In this document: positions 1 through 8,710 of the stretch, in pieces | How the letters are laid out: each line of letters starts with the position of its first letter | Numbering within the stretch: position 1 is the first letter of the stretch | Assembly (NCBI GenBank): GCA_963707835.1 | Contig: CAVPRI010000001.1 | Coordinates: forward strand, 124,001-188,000 | Length of the DNA stretch: 64,000 nucleotides | Reading direction: 5' to 3' | From: Bog-473 sp963707835 | Lineage (GTDB): Bacteria > Actinomycetota > Acidimicrobiia > Acidimicrobiales > RAAP-2 | Made by a program: the position numbers and the translations under genes | Notes under the pieces: generated by a model | What the model was told of the DNA's origin: nothing | Databases searched by the model: none | Seen by the model: only the letters and a program-made list of their open reading frames with translations

Positions 1-1
1 C

Positions 2-73
2 TTCGCCTTCTTGCACCCCGACACCACCGTGGCGATGGTCGACGAGATCCTGGACTCAATGCGGCAGCCGTGA
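2..73 (+). CDS. C-terminal fragment of an unidentified protein
   Basis: Only the last 23 codons lie in the window, reading without a stop from the left edge to TGA at 71-73. The peptide ends in a short helical-looking stretch (TVAMVDEILDSMRQP) with no diagnostic motif, so the family cannot be named. Its end overlaps the end of the convergent DsbA-family gene by 18 bp. The frame could be fortuitous; support is only that it is open and runs off the edge. Confidence 0.35.
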   Translation, partial: FAFLHPDTTVAMVDEILDSMRQP

Positions 74-718
74 CCAGGCATGCTCGAGGGTGAGCGTGAG
101 GGTCTGCACGTCCTGGGCGCCCGGGATGCCCCAAGCGCCGCCGATCAGGAAATGAGGGACACCGGTGATCTCGCGTGCCGCCGCGGCAGCCTCGTCGGCG
201 AGCACCTCGGCCGCGAAATCGTCGCTGTCGAGGGTCGAGCCCACCAGGTTCTCGGGCATGCCGGCCTCGCTCGCCACCGTGCGCAGGACATCGTGGTCGG
301 CCAGCTGCCGGCCCAGAGCGAATCGGGCCTCGAACAGGGCGCGCACCAGCGCTCCCTCCCACGACGAGCCGCGCGACGCCTGGGTCAGCCGATGGGCATC
401 GAACGTGCTGCCGAGTTGGACGCGGTCGAAGGCGAACACCATTCCCGCCTCTGCGGCAAGCCCGGTCAGGTACTCGTTCAGGGCGCGCACTCGTTCGACC
501 GGCATGCCGTACCGACGGGCCACCGCATCCTCCATGGAGGGCGTGCCCCGACGGGCGGCGGCATCCCGACCCGACCAGGCGCCGGGGTCGAGCTCGTAGG
601 AGCGATGGACGACCGTGACCTCGCTCCCGTGCGCGAAGGCGCGCCGAGCCACCTCGAAACGCGCCAGGCCCAGGGCGCACCACGGGCAGGCGTAGTCGGA
701 CCAGACCTCCACCTGCAT
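56..718 (-). CDS. DsbA family oxidoreductase (FrnE-like)
   Basis: This 220-residue protein has a CPWC active site at residues 11-14 in the context SDYACPWCALG, directly after the first beta strand, as in the FrnE/2-hydroxychromene-isomerase branch of the DsbA thioredoxin fold. There is no signal peptide, so a cytoplasmic thiol-disulfide or glutathione-like role is likely. The cis-proline loop is visible near the C-terminus (TGVPHFLIGG). I chose the ATG at 718 because it starts the beta strand; the frame is open further upstream but without family similarity. It lies 34 bp downstream of the amidase and is probably the last gene of the MFS-amidase operon. Confidence 0.85.
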   Translation of the reverse strand: MQVEVWSDYACPWCALGLARFEVARRAFAHGSEVTVVHRSYELDPGAWSGRDAAARRGTPSMEDAVARRYGMPVERVRALNEYLTGLAAEAGMVFAFDRVQLGSTFDAHRLTQASRGSSWEGALVRALFEARFALGRQLADHDVLRTVASEAGMPENLVGSTLDSDDFAAEVLADEAAAAAREITGVPHFLIGGAWGIPGAQDVQTLTLTLEHAWSRLPH

Positions 719-752
719 GGCGGCGACCCTACCGGGGCCTGACCCGGAGGAT

Positions 753-1865
753 TCAGGCGGCCGCCAGGGCAGCCTCGAGCCATGCCGCCGCACCGAGCAG
801 GCGCTCCTCGCCACCCCAGGGCCCGATGAGCTGGATGCTGGTCGGGAGGCCACCGGGAACCGGGACGGGCAGGACGACCGCCGGGAGGCCGGCCAGGTTG
901 ACCGGGAGGGTGCAGCGAGCCTCGAGCAGCGTTTCGGCCTCCTCGAGGCGGGGCGGGAAGATGGTCAGCGTCGGCGTCACCACGAGGTCGACCTGTTCGA
1001 ACGCCCGTTCCAGCGTGGCCTGCCAGGCGCGTTGGAACGACCGGGCCCTGCGCTCGGGCCGTTCCTGCACGCTCGACCCGACGAGCAGGCGCGCCAGCAC
1101 CTCGGGGCCGATGCCGTCGGGATCCTCCGCCACCAGCCCGGCGTTGGAGCGCCAGGCCTCGGCCACCAAGAGCAGGGCGCCCTGGCGTGTCGCCTCCTCC
1201 CATCCGGCGAGCGGCAGCACGCGGCTGGCCCACCCGCTCAGCTGCACGGCCCGGTCGAGGGCCGCCACCAAGCCCGGAGCAGCCTCGATGGGCACCCGGC
1301 CGATCGTGAGATCTCCCGTCGGCGACTCCGGGCGGAACCCCGGCTCGAGCAGCTCCATCCCGCAGACGAGCCCGGCGACGTCACGGGCCATGGGCCCCAC
1401 GGTGTCGAGTGCGGGGGCTAGGGGGCGAATGCCGTCGAGGGGCACGCGGCCCCAGGTCGTCTTCAACCCCGCGGTGCCGCAGCAAGCGGAGGGGATCCGG
1501 ATCGAACCACCCGTGTCCGTGCCGTAGGCCACGTCGGCGTCGCCCCCGGCCACGGCCACGGCGGATCCGCTCGACGACCCACCGGGGGCCAGGTCAGCAT
1601 CGAGCGGGTTCACCGGTGTGCCGAACCAGGGGTTGATACCCGTCACCCCAAAGGCCAGCTCGTTGAGGTTCGTGCGTCCCACGATGCGCGTCCCTGCGCT
1701 CCTGGCTCCGGCCAGGCAGGCGGCATCCGCGTCGGCCGGGCTGGCATGTGCCACCACGGCCCGACACCCTGCGGTGGTCGGCTCGCCGGCCATGTCGATG
1801 AGGTCCTTGACCGCGAGGCGGATCCCGGGACCCGCCGTGTCGAAGCGGCTGATGAATGTGCTCAC
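753..1865 (-). CDS. Amidase signature family enzyme
   Basis: This 370-residue protein carries the amidase-signature triad: Lys20 in AVKDLID, cis-Ser97 in PGGSSSGSA and nucleophile Ser121 in GTDTGGSIRIPS, with the usual 24-residue spacing between the serines. Such enzymes hydrolyse carboxamides; the substrate cannot be read from the sequence. It is shorter than the roughly 450 residues common in the family, with a compact C-terminal half, but the core is complete. The GTG start overlaps the TGA of the upstream MFS transporter (GTGA at 1862-1865), so the two are translationally coupled and may handle the same compound. GatA is less likely, since gatB and gatC are absent. Confidence 0.85.
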   Translation of the reverse strand: MSTFISRFDTAGPGIRLAVKDLIDMAGEPTTAGCRAVVAHASPADADAACLAGARSAGTRIVGRTNLNELAFGVTGINPWFGTPVNPLDADLAPGGSSSGSAVAVAGGDADVAYGTDTGGSIRIPSACCGTAGLKTTWGRVPLDGIRPLAPALDTVGPMARDVAGLVCGMELLEPGFRPESPTGDLTIGRVPIEAAPGLVAALDRAVQLSGWASRVLPLAGWEEATRQGALLLVAEAWRSNAGLVAEDPDGIGPEVLARLLVGSSVQERPERRARSFQRAWQATLERAFEQVDLVVTPTLTIFPPRLEEAETLLEARCTLPVNLAGLPAVVLPVPVPGGLPTSIQLIGPWGGEERLLGAAAWLEAALAAA

Positions 1866-3430
1866 GGCACCTCGGCCGAGGCACCCTGCTCGACCGAGGT
1901 GTGCGGCGCGATCTCCTGACGTCCGTGCTGGAGGCCGACCAGGGCGATCAGGCCGGCGAGGGCCATCACGCCGCACATGACGTAGAGGACCACCTGCGTA
2001 GCGTGCGCGAAGTCCAGCGACACGTAGTGCGGGATGGAGGACACAGAGCCGTTGCCCTGCTTGAGCTGCGCGATGCGGTTCGCCTCGCCGGCCGGGTCCG
2101 AGGACCCGAGCTTCCGGAAGCTGGTCGTGAGGTGAGAGCGGAAGCTGAACAACAAGACGGTGCCGAGCGCGGCCAGCCCCAGGCTGGCGCCGTAGTTGCG
2201 CACGGTCTGGGTGATCCCAGTGGCCTCGCCGTACGAGAGGTTCCCGGCGCGGTTGATGGCGTCGGTGTTGGCCGGACCGAGCATCATGCCCATGCCGAAC
2301 CCGGCCACGATGACCCAGAGCTGCTGGCGTCCGAACGAAAGCGTCAGCACCTTGGACGCCCACATCCCGAATCCGACGGCGGCGATGGCGCACCCGATGA
2401 TGACGGCCCGCTTGGCCCCTTCACGGTCGAGCATCCGTCCACCGATCTGCGCGGCCACCACGAAGCCGAGGAAGAACCACAGGAGGAACACGCCGGCACC
2501 GGACGCGCTCTTGTGCAGGGAGATCTGGGCGTACTCGCTGGCGAAGAAGAAGATCGGGATGAAGGCCATCATGGAGATCATCAGGATCAGGTTTTCCATG
2601 GCGAAAGGTCGGATGCGGAAGATGGAGACCTGTATCAGCGGCGTCGGTGTGCGCAGCTCCACGAACACGAAGATGGCGATGAGGACGAGACCGCCCACGA
2701 TGCACAGCCAGATCAACGGGTTGCCCCATCCCCACAGGACCGACTGCTGGAGCCCGAAGATGCTCAGTGCGATGCCGGCGGCGATGAGGACGGCTCCGGG
2801 GTAATCGAGCGGGGCGCGTCGGAACTGGGTCCGGGGCTTCGAAACCCAGATGAGCACCAGCGCGATCAGAGCCACCGGGACGTTGACCCAGAAGATGGCC
2901 CTCCAAGTCCACTGGGTGAGGTACCCGCCCAGGATCGGCCCGATGGCGGTGAGCCCACCGGCGATGCCGAAGAACAACGCCAGCGCCTTGCCCCGGTCCT
3001 GGAGGGGAAAGGTGTTCACCACGATGGCCAGAGCGGCCGGGAACATCAGTGCGCCGCCAGCCCCCTGGACGGCACGGAAGGTGACGATCCAGGCCTCGGC
3101 ACCTGCACCGGTTGGGGTGAGCCCGCACATGACCGAGGCACCCACGAACACGATGACGCCGATCACGCACATCCTGGTGTGGCCGTAGATGTCGGACAGG
3201 CGGCCCCCGAGGGCGAAGAGGGCGGCCAACGAGATCAGGTAGGCGTTGACCACCCACTGCACGCCGGTCGACGTCAGCCCCAGCTCCCGTTGGATGTTCG
3301 GCACGGCGATCGACACGATCGTCTGGTCGATGAACGTCATGGCGACCGCGAAGATCATGGCGGCCAGCACCCAGTTGCGACCCTGCAGCCGTCCCACGCT
3401 CCCGGCCCTCCCCGTCACCCACTCACCCAA
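1862..3430 (-). CDS. MFS drug transporter, DHA2 (EmrB/QacA) type
   Basis: A 522-residue polytopic membrane protein with about 14 hydrophobic segments. The N-terminal motif FIDQTIVSIAVPNIQRELG and the loop GGRLSDIYGHTR are characteristic of the DHA2 proton antiporters that export drugs and other amphipathic compounds. Motif C-like glycines follow in the fifth helix (GIAGGLTAIGPILGG). The longest frame begins with TTG at 3430; a GTG at 3397 preceded by GGGAG is an equally good start and would remove 11 residues. It is the first gene of an operon with the amidase and the DsbA-like protein. The substrate is unknown. Confidence 0.88.
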   Translation of the reverse strand: MGEWVTGRAGSVGRLQGRNWVLAAMIFAVAMTFIDQTIVSIAVPNIQRELGLTSTGVQWVVNAYLISLAALFALGGRLSDIYGHTRMCVIGVIVFVGASVMCGLTPTGAGAEAWIVTFRAVQGAGGALMFPAALAIVVNTFPLQDRGKALALFFGIAGGLTAIGPILGGYLTQWTWRAIFWVNVPVALIALVLIWVSKPRTQFRRAPLDYPGAVLIAAGIALSIFGLQQSVLWGWGNPLIWLCIVGGLVLIAIFVFVELRTPTPLIQVSIFRIRPFAMENLILMISMMAFIPIFFFASEYAQISLHKSASGAGVFLLWFFLGFVVAAQIGGRMLDREGAKRAVIIGCAIAAVGFGMWASKVLTLSFGRQQLWVIVAGFGMGMMLGPANTDAINRAGNLSYGEATGITQTVRNYGASLGLAALGTVLLFSFRSHLTTSFRKLGSSDPAGEANRIAQLKQGNGSVSSIPHYVSLDFAHATQVVLYVMCGVMALAGLIALVGLQHGRQEIAPHTSVEQGASAEVP

Positions 3431-3573
3431 GTCACTTCGACCTTACCCAGCCAGAACGCCTGGAGGAAGTGTCTCGGTCGCGCCGATCAGGCGGGTGTCT
3501 CGCTCGTCAGTTCCGCTCCCGGCCCGGCCCGCGAACACCTGTCGGCTAGGAGCTGGTGGTACGGCGCGTTCAC

Positions 3574-4009
3574 TCAGCTGCTCATGGTGAAGCGGTAGAC
3601 GTTGGTCTGGCGCTCCTCGAATCCCATCCGCACGTAGAGACGGTTGGCCGCGGCCCGATTTGGGCGCGAGGTCAGATCCACCGTGCGGGCGCCCAGAGAG
3701 GCCGCGTGCGCCGAGCGCGGCCTCCACCAGGGCGGCTCCGGCGCCCGCCCCCCGGGCGGACTCGTCCACCACGACGTCCTCGATCAGGGCGCGCACGCCA
3801 GTCGGGATCTCGAAGGCGACCAAGGTCAGCACGCCCACGACGCGGCCGTCGTGACGGACCACGAAGAGCGTCGTGGCCTCGCCCGCCACGATCCGCTCGA
3901 GGGCCGCTCGCGACGGGGCCGGCGAGGAGCGCGACAGCTGGGGCACCAGCGCCTCGACCGCCGCACAGAGCTCGTCGTCGACCGCCGCGGCGGCCTCGAC
4001 CTCGATCAC
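3574..4009 (-). CDS. GNAT family N-acetyltransferase (frame broken near 3710)
   Basis: The N-terminal part carries the GNAT fold up to the acetyl-CoA loop (DESARGAGAGAALVEAAL). The frame then breaks: the conserved ending (SLGARTVDLTSRPNRAAANR, then LYVRMGFEERQTNVYRF) continues one base out of phase to a TGA at 3574. Removing a single G around 3710 restores an intact protein of about 144 residues. Because the downstream frame is perfectly conserved I read this as a sequencing error, not decay. Its GTG start overlaps the stop of the NUDIX gene (GTGA at 4006-4009). The acceptor substrate is unknown. Confidence 0.8.
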
Positions 4010-4722
4010 GAGTTGGCCTCGCCCCGCCAGGTCGGCTGGCGGACCCGGTCGTAGAGGACGTCGCGGTGCTCGCCGTTGATGGCGGCGAAGACGTGCTCAC
4101 CCCAGCGCTCCGAGCCGACGAGGGGCTGGGGAAGGGCGTCGCGGGTGAACCAGCCCACGTCGCGCGTCTCGAGCGGATGCGGCTTGAGCTCGCCGCCGAC
4201 GGCGCGGCAGTAGAAGAGGAGCGAGTACAGGGGCACCCGCGAGAAGCCCAGGCGCAGCCCGTCGAGTACGGCGATGAGCCGGATCGGCTCGACGATGATG
4301 CCGGTCTCCTCCTCGACCTCCTTGACCACCACCTCGGCCGCGGAGTACCCCACGTCACACCACCCCGTCGGGTAGAGCCAGATGCCCGAGTCCGACCGCT
4401 GGATCAGGAGCATCTCGCCCCGGTCGTTCCCGACCGCGGCACCCACGGCCACCTTGGGGGTGACGTAGCCGGGCACACCCTTGCCCACCGAATCCATCCA
4501 CTCCTGCACCAGGCTGCTCTCGAAGTCGGGGGCGGAGCGGTCACCCTCCGCCTCGGAGCGGATGTCGGCAGCCACCTTGAGGATCTCCTCGAAGCGCTCC
4601 TGCTCGTAGAGGCTCTCGGTAAACGCCAAACCGGTGCGGGCCACGGCCGAGAGCGCTTCACTCCAGCGCAGGAGGGTCTTGAGGGGGACCTCCCGGTCGC
4701 TGACCCCGCCCGCCTCGCTCAC
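4006..4722 (-). CDS. NUDIX hydrolase with Nudix_hydro_N domain
   Basis: This 238-residue protein has an N-terminal helical region of the Nudix_hydro_N type (LLRWSEALSAVARTGLAFTE) followed by a NUDIX domain. The NUDIX box reads GWCDVGYSAAEVVVKEVEEE then TGI: the KEVEEE core that binds metal is intact, but the first Glu of the box is Tyr, as in some members of this subfamily. Such enzymes cleave nucleoside-diphosphate-X compounds. I chose the GTG at 4722, preceded by GGAGGGCAGGGAC, over longer open frames. It is the first gene of a two-gene operon with the overlapping acetyltransferase. Confidence 0.85.
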   Translation of the reverse strand: MSEAGGVSDREVPLKTLLRWSEALSAVARTGLAFTESLYEQERFEEILKVAADIRSEAEGDRSAPDFESSLVQEWMDSVGKGVPGYVTPKVAVGAAVGNDRGEMLLIQRSDSGIWLYPTGWCDVGYSAAEVVVKEVEEETGIIVEPIRLIAVLDGLRLGFSRVPLYSLLFYCRAVGGELKPHPLETRDVGWFTRDALPQPLVGSERWGEHVFAAINGEHRDVLYDRVRQPTWRGEANS

Positions 4723-4782
4723 GTCCCTGCCCTCCACGGGCGCCGACGCTACCGCGACCCACGCCGTGGGCCAGAATGGGGC

Positions 4783-4968
4783 GTGGCCGTCAACGAGGAC
4801 TGTCGTCACTACGTCATGCGCACCACCCCTCGCGGTGAGCGGCTCGAACGCTGCAAGATCGACGCCAACGAGCCCCTTCCCTTCGGCTGCCCCGAGGGCT
4901 GCGTCTTCTACGAGCGCCGCAACGTCTCGTCTGCCGGCTGGCACGTCCCCCAGAACCCCCAGGACTGA
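4783..4968 (+). CDS. Small cysteine-containing conserved-looking protein
   Basis: A 61-residue protein starting at GTG 4783 with four cysteines: one near residue 7 (EDCRHY), one near 24 (RCKID), and a C-x3-C pair (FGCPEGCVFYERR). It is strongly charged, has no signal peptide, and ends at TGA 4966-4968. The cysteine pattern suggests a bound metal, by analogy only. It is divergent from the NUDIX-GNAT operon, with its start 60 bp from the NUDIX start, and convergent with the NIL gene. I do not recognise a named family. Codon positions show the strong third-position GC bias of real genes here. Confidence 0.6.
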   Translation: MAVNEDCRHYVMRTTPRGERLERCKIDANEPLPFGCPEGCVFYERRNVSSAGWHVPQNPQD

Positions 4969-4976
4969 CCTGCGAA

Positions 4977-4995
4977 GCCGGGGCGCGGACCCGGC
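4977..4995. terminator. Weak GC-rich hairpin between convergent genes
   Basis: GCCGGG (4977-4982) pairs with CCCGGC (4990-4995) around a 7-nt loop, between the stops of the small Cys protein (plus) and the NIL gene (minus). There is no T-run, as is common for terminator hairpins in high-GC actinobacteria, so the call rests on position alone. Confidence 0.35.
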
Positions 4996-5005
4996 AATGG
5001 GGAGC

Positions 5006-5251
5006 TCAGCCCTCGAGGACGTCGCCCAACAAGTCGACGGTGATCCCCTCGCCGCGCAACCAGGCCAGCGCCGCCTCCACCTGGGTGGACGCACCGTCGA
5101 GCTCGCACAGGATCCAGCCCCGGTGCTCCTCGACGTCGGCCCGGCGGATGTTGGGCTCCACGTCGAACTGCCGCACCAGCGTGGCCAGCACGGGCTGGCG
5201 CACCTCGGACTCGGGGAACGTCAGCCTGACCTTGACCCTGACCCGGCTCAT
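5006..5251 (-). CDS. NIL domain-containing protein
   Basis: An 81-residue stand-alone protein matching the NIL ferredoxin-like domain, which is otherwise found at the C-terminus of methionine ABC transporter ATPases and next to ferredoxins. Typical elements are the strand RVKVRLTFPESEVRQPVLAT at residues 5-24 and the later GWILCELDG and LRGEGITVDLL. Its role is usually small-ligand sensing, but as a free domain it is uncharacterised. Its ATG overlaps the larE stop (ATGA at 5248-5251), so the two are translationally coupled and may act on the same sulfur or metal-related process. Confidence 0.8.
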   Translation of the reverse strand: MSRVRVKVRLTFPESEVRQPVLATLVRQFDVEPNIRRADVEEHRGWILCELDGASTQVEAALAWLRGEGITVDLLGDVLEG

Positions 5252-6105
5252 GGCACGGCCTCGCGATCTGGTTCCCCCTCGATGAGCGCCCGGTTGAGGC
5301 TGCCGGAGCGAAAGCCCTCGAGGTCGAGCGAGACGAAGCGGAAACCGGCGGAGCGTACGGCGGCCACCACCTCGTGACGCCGGGCCAGCACGGCACCCAG
5401 CTCACCGACCTCCACCTCGAGGCGTGCGGCGTCGCCGTGGTGGCGCACCCGCAGCTGTCCGAAGCCGAGCGCGTGCAGCGCGGCCTCGGCCGCCTCGACC
5501 GCGCCGAGCCGTCCGAGGGTGACCGGGGTGCCGTAGGGGAGACGCGAGGCCAGGCAGGCGGCGGCCGGCTTGTCCCAGGTCCGCAGGCCCAGGGCGTGGG
5601 ACCAGTATCGGATGTCGTCCTTGGCGAAGCCGGCGTCGACCAGCGGGAACACGGCGCCGGCGGCCGCCGCGGCGGCCTGGCCGGGCCGGTGGTCACCCAG
5701 GTCGCTCACGTTCACCCCGAGGACGACCGTGGCACCCTCGGACTCGGCCAGGGGACCCAGAGCGGTCATCAGCGCCGTCTTGCAGCGAGCGCAACGCTCG
5801 GGGCCGTTGGCCACGTAGACGGCATCCTCCATCTCGGTCGTCTCCACCCCGATCCAGCGCAGGTCCCACTCTCCGGCCAGCTGCCGGCAATCCGCTTCCT
5901 CGGCTCCCGCCAGCGAGGGGGAGAGCGCCGTGGCGCACAGGACGTTCGGCCGCCCCAGGGTGTCGTGCGCCACCTTGGCCAGGAGCGCGGAGTCGGCACC
6001 ACCGCTGAAGGCGACCACCACGCGGCCGAGGCGGCGCAACCGCTCCTTGAGGTCGTCGAGGGACGCGCCGGTCGGCGCCAGGTCGAGGGTGGCCGGCGCG
6101 GTCAT
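5248..6105 (-). CDS. larE: LarE-like ATP-dependent sulfur transferase
   Basis: A 285-residue PP-loop ATPase with SGGADS at about residues 34-39. LarE adenylates the pyridinium precursor of the nickel-pincer nucleotide and donates sulfur from a sacrificial cysteine; the corresponding cysteine lies in the conserved PAAACLASRLPYG segment near residue 180. Other family blocks are GPERCARCK and GVNVSDLGDHRPG. No larB or larC is nearby, so the true product may be a related sulfur transfer instead of lactate racemase maturation. It starts at ATG 6105 behind GAGGGAGC, 7 bp after hemQ, and overlaps the NIL gene. Confidence 0.82.
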   Translation of the reverse strand: MTAPATLDLAPTGASLDDLKERLRRLGRVVVAFSGGADSALLAKVAHDTLGRPNVLCATALSPSLAGAEEADCRQLAGEWDLRWIGVETTEMEDAVYVANGPERCARCKTALMTALGPLAESEGATVVLGVNVSDLGDHRPGQAAAAAAGAVFPLVDAGFAKDDIRYWSHALGLRTWDKPAAACLASRLPYGTPVTLGRLGAVEAAEAALHALGFGQLRVRHHGDAARLEVEVGELGAVLARRHEVVAAVRSAGFRFVSLDLEGFRSGSLNRALIEGEPDREAVP

Positions 6106-6112
6106 CGCTCCC

Positions 6113-6788
6113 TCAGGCTCCCAGGACCGCCAGCACCTCGTCGAGCGTCCCCACCATGCCGGTGTAGAAGGGACCGAACTCGGCGTAGTGGGCCGAGGCC
6201 TCGTCGAAGCGCATCTGGTAGACGCACTCCTTGAGGTCGTCAGGGTGGACGCCGAAGAGCGTGACGCCCCACTCGTAGTCGTCGAGCCCGGTCGAGCCCG
6301 TGATGACCTGGAGCACCCGCCCGTGGAAGGTGCGGCCGACCTTGCCGTGGCCGAGCATGAGCTCCTTGCGTGCGTCGTACTCGAGGGCGTACCAGTTGTG
6401 CCCCTCGTCGCGCCGCTTGCTCATGGGATAGAAGCAGAACGCACGCCATCCCCTCGGGTGGGAGCCGGGGGAAGAGGCGGGCCTGGCGCATCTGGTCGGG
6501 GATGCCCGCCGCGTACTCGGAGATCTCGGTCAGCGAGACGTAGGACTGGGAGAGGGACAGGCCGGCGGCCACCGCCTCGGTCTGGAAGCGGCGGAGGCGC
6601 CAGGTGTCGGGGCCCAGAACCATGAGGGCCACGTCGGCCTTGTGGCCGAGGAGGGCGGCGGCAACCACCTGGTAGCCCTCGGCGCCAGCCGACTCGACGG
6701 CGGCATGGAGCGCGCCGACGTCGAGATCGGGTCCCGACCGGCAGAAGAGGTGAAGGACTGCCCAGCCGGTCGTCGGGGTCAGGGCCAC
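6113..6788 (-). CDS. hemQ: Coproheme decarboxylase HemQ (frame broken near 6450)
   Basis: This chlorite-dismutase-fold protein performs the last step of the coproporphyrin-dependent haem pathway used by actinobacteria, turning coproheme into haem b. The N-terminal half ends in LFPRLPPEGM; one extra G near 6450 breaks the frame before the diagnostic FCFYPMSKRRDEGHNWY segment. The proximal haem histidine is in ELMLGHGKVGRTF. Corrected length is about 225 residues, normal for the family. The GTG at 6788 has a TACACT box 8 bp upstream and no clear ribosome-binding site, so the mRNA may be leaderless. hemQ leads an operon with larE and the NIL gene. Confidence 0.85.
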
Positions 6789-6812
6789 GGGCCAAGTGTA
6801 GAGGACACAAGA

Positions 6813-6842
6813 GATACGCCCGGCCAGGAGGCCGGGCGTATC
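6813..6842 (-). terminator. 13-bp perfect hairpin downstream of groEL
   Basis: GATACGCCCGGCC (6813-6825) is perfectly complementary to 6830-6842 around a 4-nt loop (AGGA). It lies 117 bp after the groEL stop and 25 bp before the hemQ start on the same strand. A stem this long and GC-rich is the expected terminator form in such genomes; there is no U-run. It may also shape the hemQ promoter, which starts directly after it. Confidence 0.65.
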
Positions 6843-6958
6843 AAACCTCGGTTGGGGAATGAGGTACATCAATCCTCACGCATCGTCATGACACCGCCAT
6901 GACACCTGGGAGACACACCGAATGCCGCCCTGCACCCGGTGGCCCGACGCGAGCCGGA

Positions 6959-8585
6959 CTAGAAGTCGTCCATCCCGCCGCCGGGCATGGCCGGCGCCCT
7001 TCCTCTTCGGGCTTGTCGACGATGACCGCCTCGGTGGTGAGGAACAGCGCGGCGATGGAGGCGGCGTTCTGCAGGGCCGACCGGGTCACCTTGGCGGCGT
7101 CGATGACGCCGTCCTTGAACAGGTCCTCGTACTCGCCGGTGGCGGCGTTGAGGCCCTCGGGCGCCCTTGAGGTCGCGCACCTTCTCGACGACGACGCCAC
7201 CCTCGAGGCCGGCGTTGACGGCGATCTGCTTGAGCGGCTCCTCGACGGCCCGGGCCACGATGCGGGCGCCGGTGGCCTCGTCGCCCTCGAGCTTCTCGGC
7301 AGCGCTCGAGGATGGCCGCCTGGGCCCGCAGCAGGGCGACGCCGCCGCCGGGGACCACGCCCTCCTCGATGGCGGCCTTGGTCGTCGACACGGCGTCCTC
7401 GATGCGGTGCTTCTTCTCCTTGAGCTCCACCTCGGTGGCGGCGCCGACCTTGATGACGGCCACACCGCCCGACAGCTTGGCCAGGCGCTCCTGGAGCTTC
7501 TCGCGGTCGTAGTCGGAGTCGGTGTTGTCGATCTCGGCCTTGATCTGGTTGATCCGGCCCTTGATGTCGGCGTCGTCGCCGGCACCCTCGACGATCGTGG
7601 TCTCGTCCTTGGTGACGACCACCTTGCGGGCCGTGCCCAGCAGGTCGAGGGTCGACGTTCTCGAGCTTCAGGCCGACCTCCTCGGTGACGACCTGCCCGC
7701 CGGTGAGGATGGCGATGTCCTGGAGCATGGCCTTGCGCCGCTCACCGAAGCCGGGGGCCTTGACGGCGACCGAGCTGGAAGGTGCCGCGGATCTTGTTGA
7801 CCACCAGCGTGGCCAGCGCCTCGCCCTCGACGTCCTCGGCGATGATCAGCAGCGGCTTGCCGGTCTGCATGACCTTCTCGAGCACCGGCAGCAGGTCGCG
7901 CACGGCGGTGATCTTCGAGCCGACGAGCAGGATGTAGGGGTCCTCGAGGACCGCCTCCATGCGCTCGGGGTCGGTGACGAAGTAGGGGGAGATGTAGCCC
8001 TTGTCGAAGCGCATGCCCTCGACCAGGTCCATCTCCATGCCGAAGGTCTGCGACTCCTCGACGGTGATGACGCCGTCCTTGCCCACCTTGTCGATGGCCT
8101 CGGAGATCATCTCGCCGATCTCGGCGTCGGCGGCCGAGATGGAGGCCACCTGGGCGATCTGCTCCTTGGACTCGGTCTCCCTGGCGATGCCCGTGGATCG
8201 AGCCGACCGCCGTCTCGACCGCGGCTTCGATGCCCCGCTTGAGCGACATCGGGTTGGCCCCGGCCGCCACGTTGCGCAGGCCCTCGTGGACCATGGCCCA
8301 GGCCAGCACGGTGGCCGTCGTGGTGCCGTCACCGGCCACGTCGTCGGTCTTCTTGGCGACTTCCTTGACCAGCTCGGCGCCGATCCGCTCGAAGGGGTCC
8401 TCGAGATCGATCTCCTTGGCGATGGAGACGCCGTCGTTGGTGATGGTCGGGGCGCCCCACTTCTTGTCGAGCACGACGTTGCGGCCCTTCGGGCCGAGGG
8501 TGACGCGTACGGCGTCGGCCAGCTTGTTCATCCCGGTCTCGAGGGCCCGGCGGGCCTCCTCGTCGAAGGCGATGATCTTGGCCAT
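6959..8585 (-). CDS. groEL: Chaperonin GroEL (six frame breaks)
   Basis: The 60-kDa chaperonin, recognisable from MAKIIAFDEEARRALE through VTLGPKGRNVVLDKKWG, VAGDGTTTATVLAWAM and VVPGGGVALLRAQ to the Met/Gly-rich tail ending PAMPGGGMDDF. The chain crosses reading frames near 8195, 7780, 7660, 7305, 7165 and 6995. The first five are repaired by removing one base, the last by adding one G to a G-run. When joined, the full-length chaperonin of about 540 residues is present without internal loss, so these are very probably sequence errors. No groES is adjacent. A CIRCE-like operator precedes it, implying HrcA control. Confidence 0.9.
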
Positions 8586-8619
8586 CTGGCCTCGTTGTCT
8601 CCTCCGTTGAGCCACTCGG

Positions 8620-8644
8620 TCAGCACTCTCATGTCGAGTGCTAA
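8620..8644 (-). promoter_or_regulatory. CIRCE-like HrcA operator upstream of groEL
   Basis: TCAGCACTC (8620-8628) and GAGTGCTAA (8636-8644) form the inverted repeat of the CIRCE element bound by the heat-shock repressor HrcA, 35 bp upstream of the groEL start. The left arm has one mismatch from TTAGCACTC. The spacer is 7 nt instead of the canonical 9, which may be natural or another indel error in this damaged stretch. Confidence 0.75.
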
Positions 8645-8710
8645 CAGCAAACCACGCTTGCGGCGCCCGGCGCAAGGCCGGGTCCGGCGCCCGCCGGGGG
8701 CGGGGGCGGG

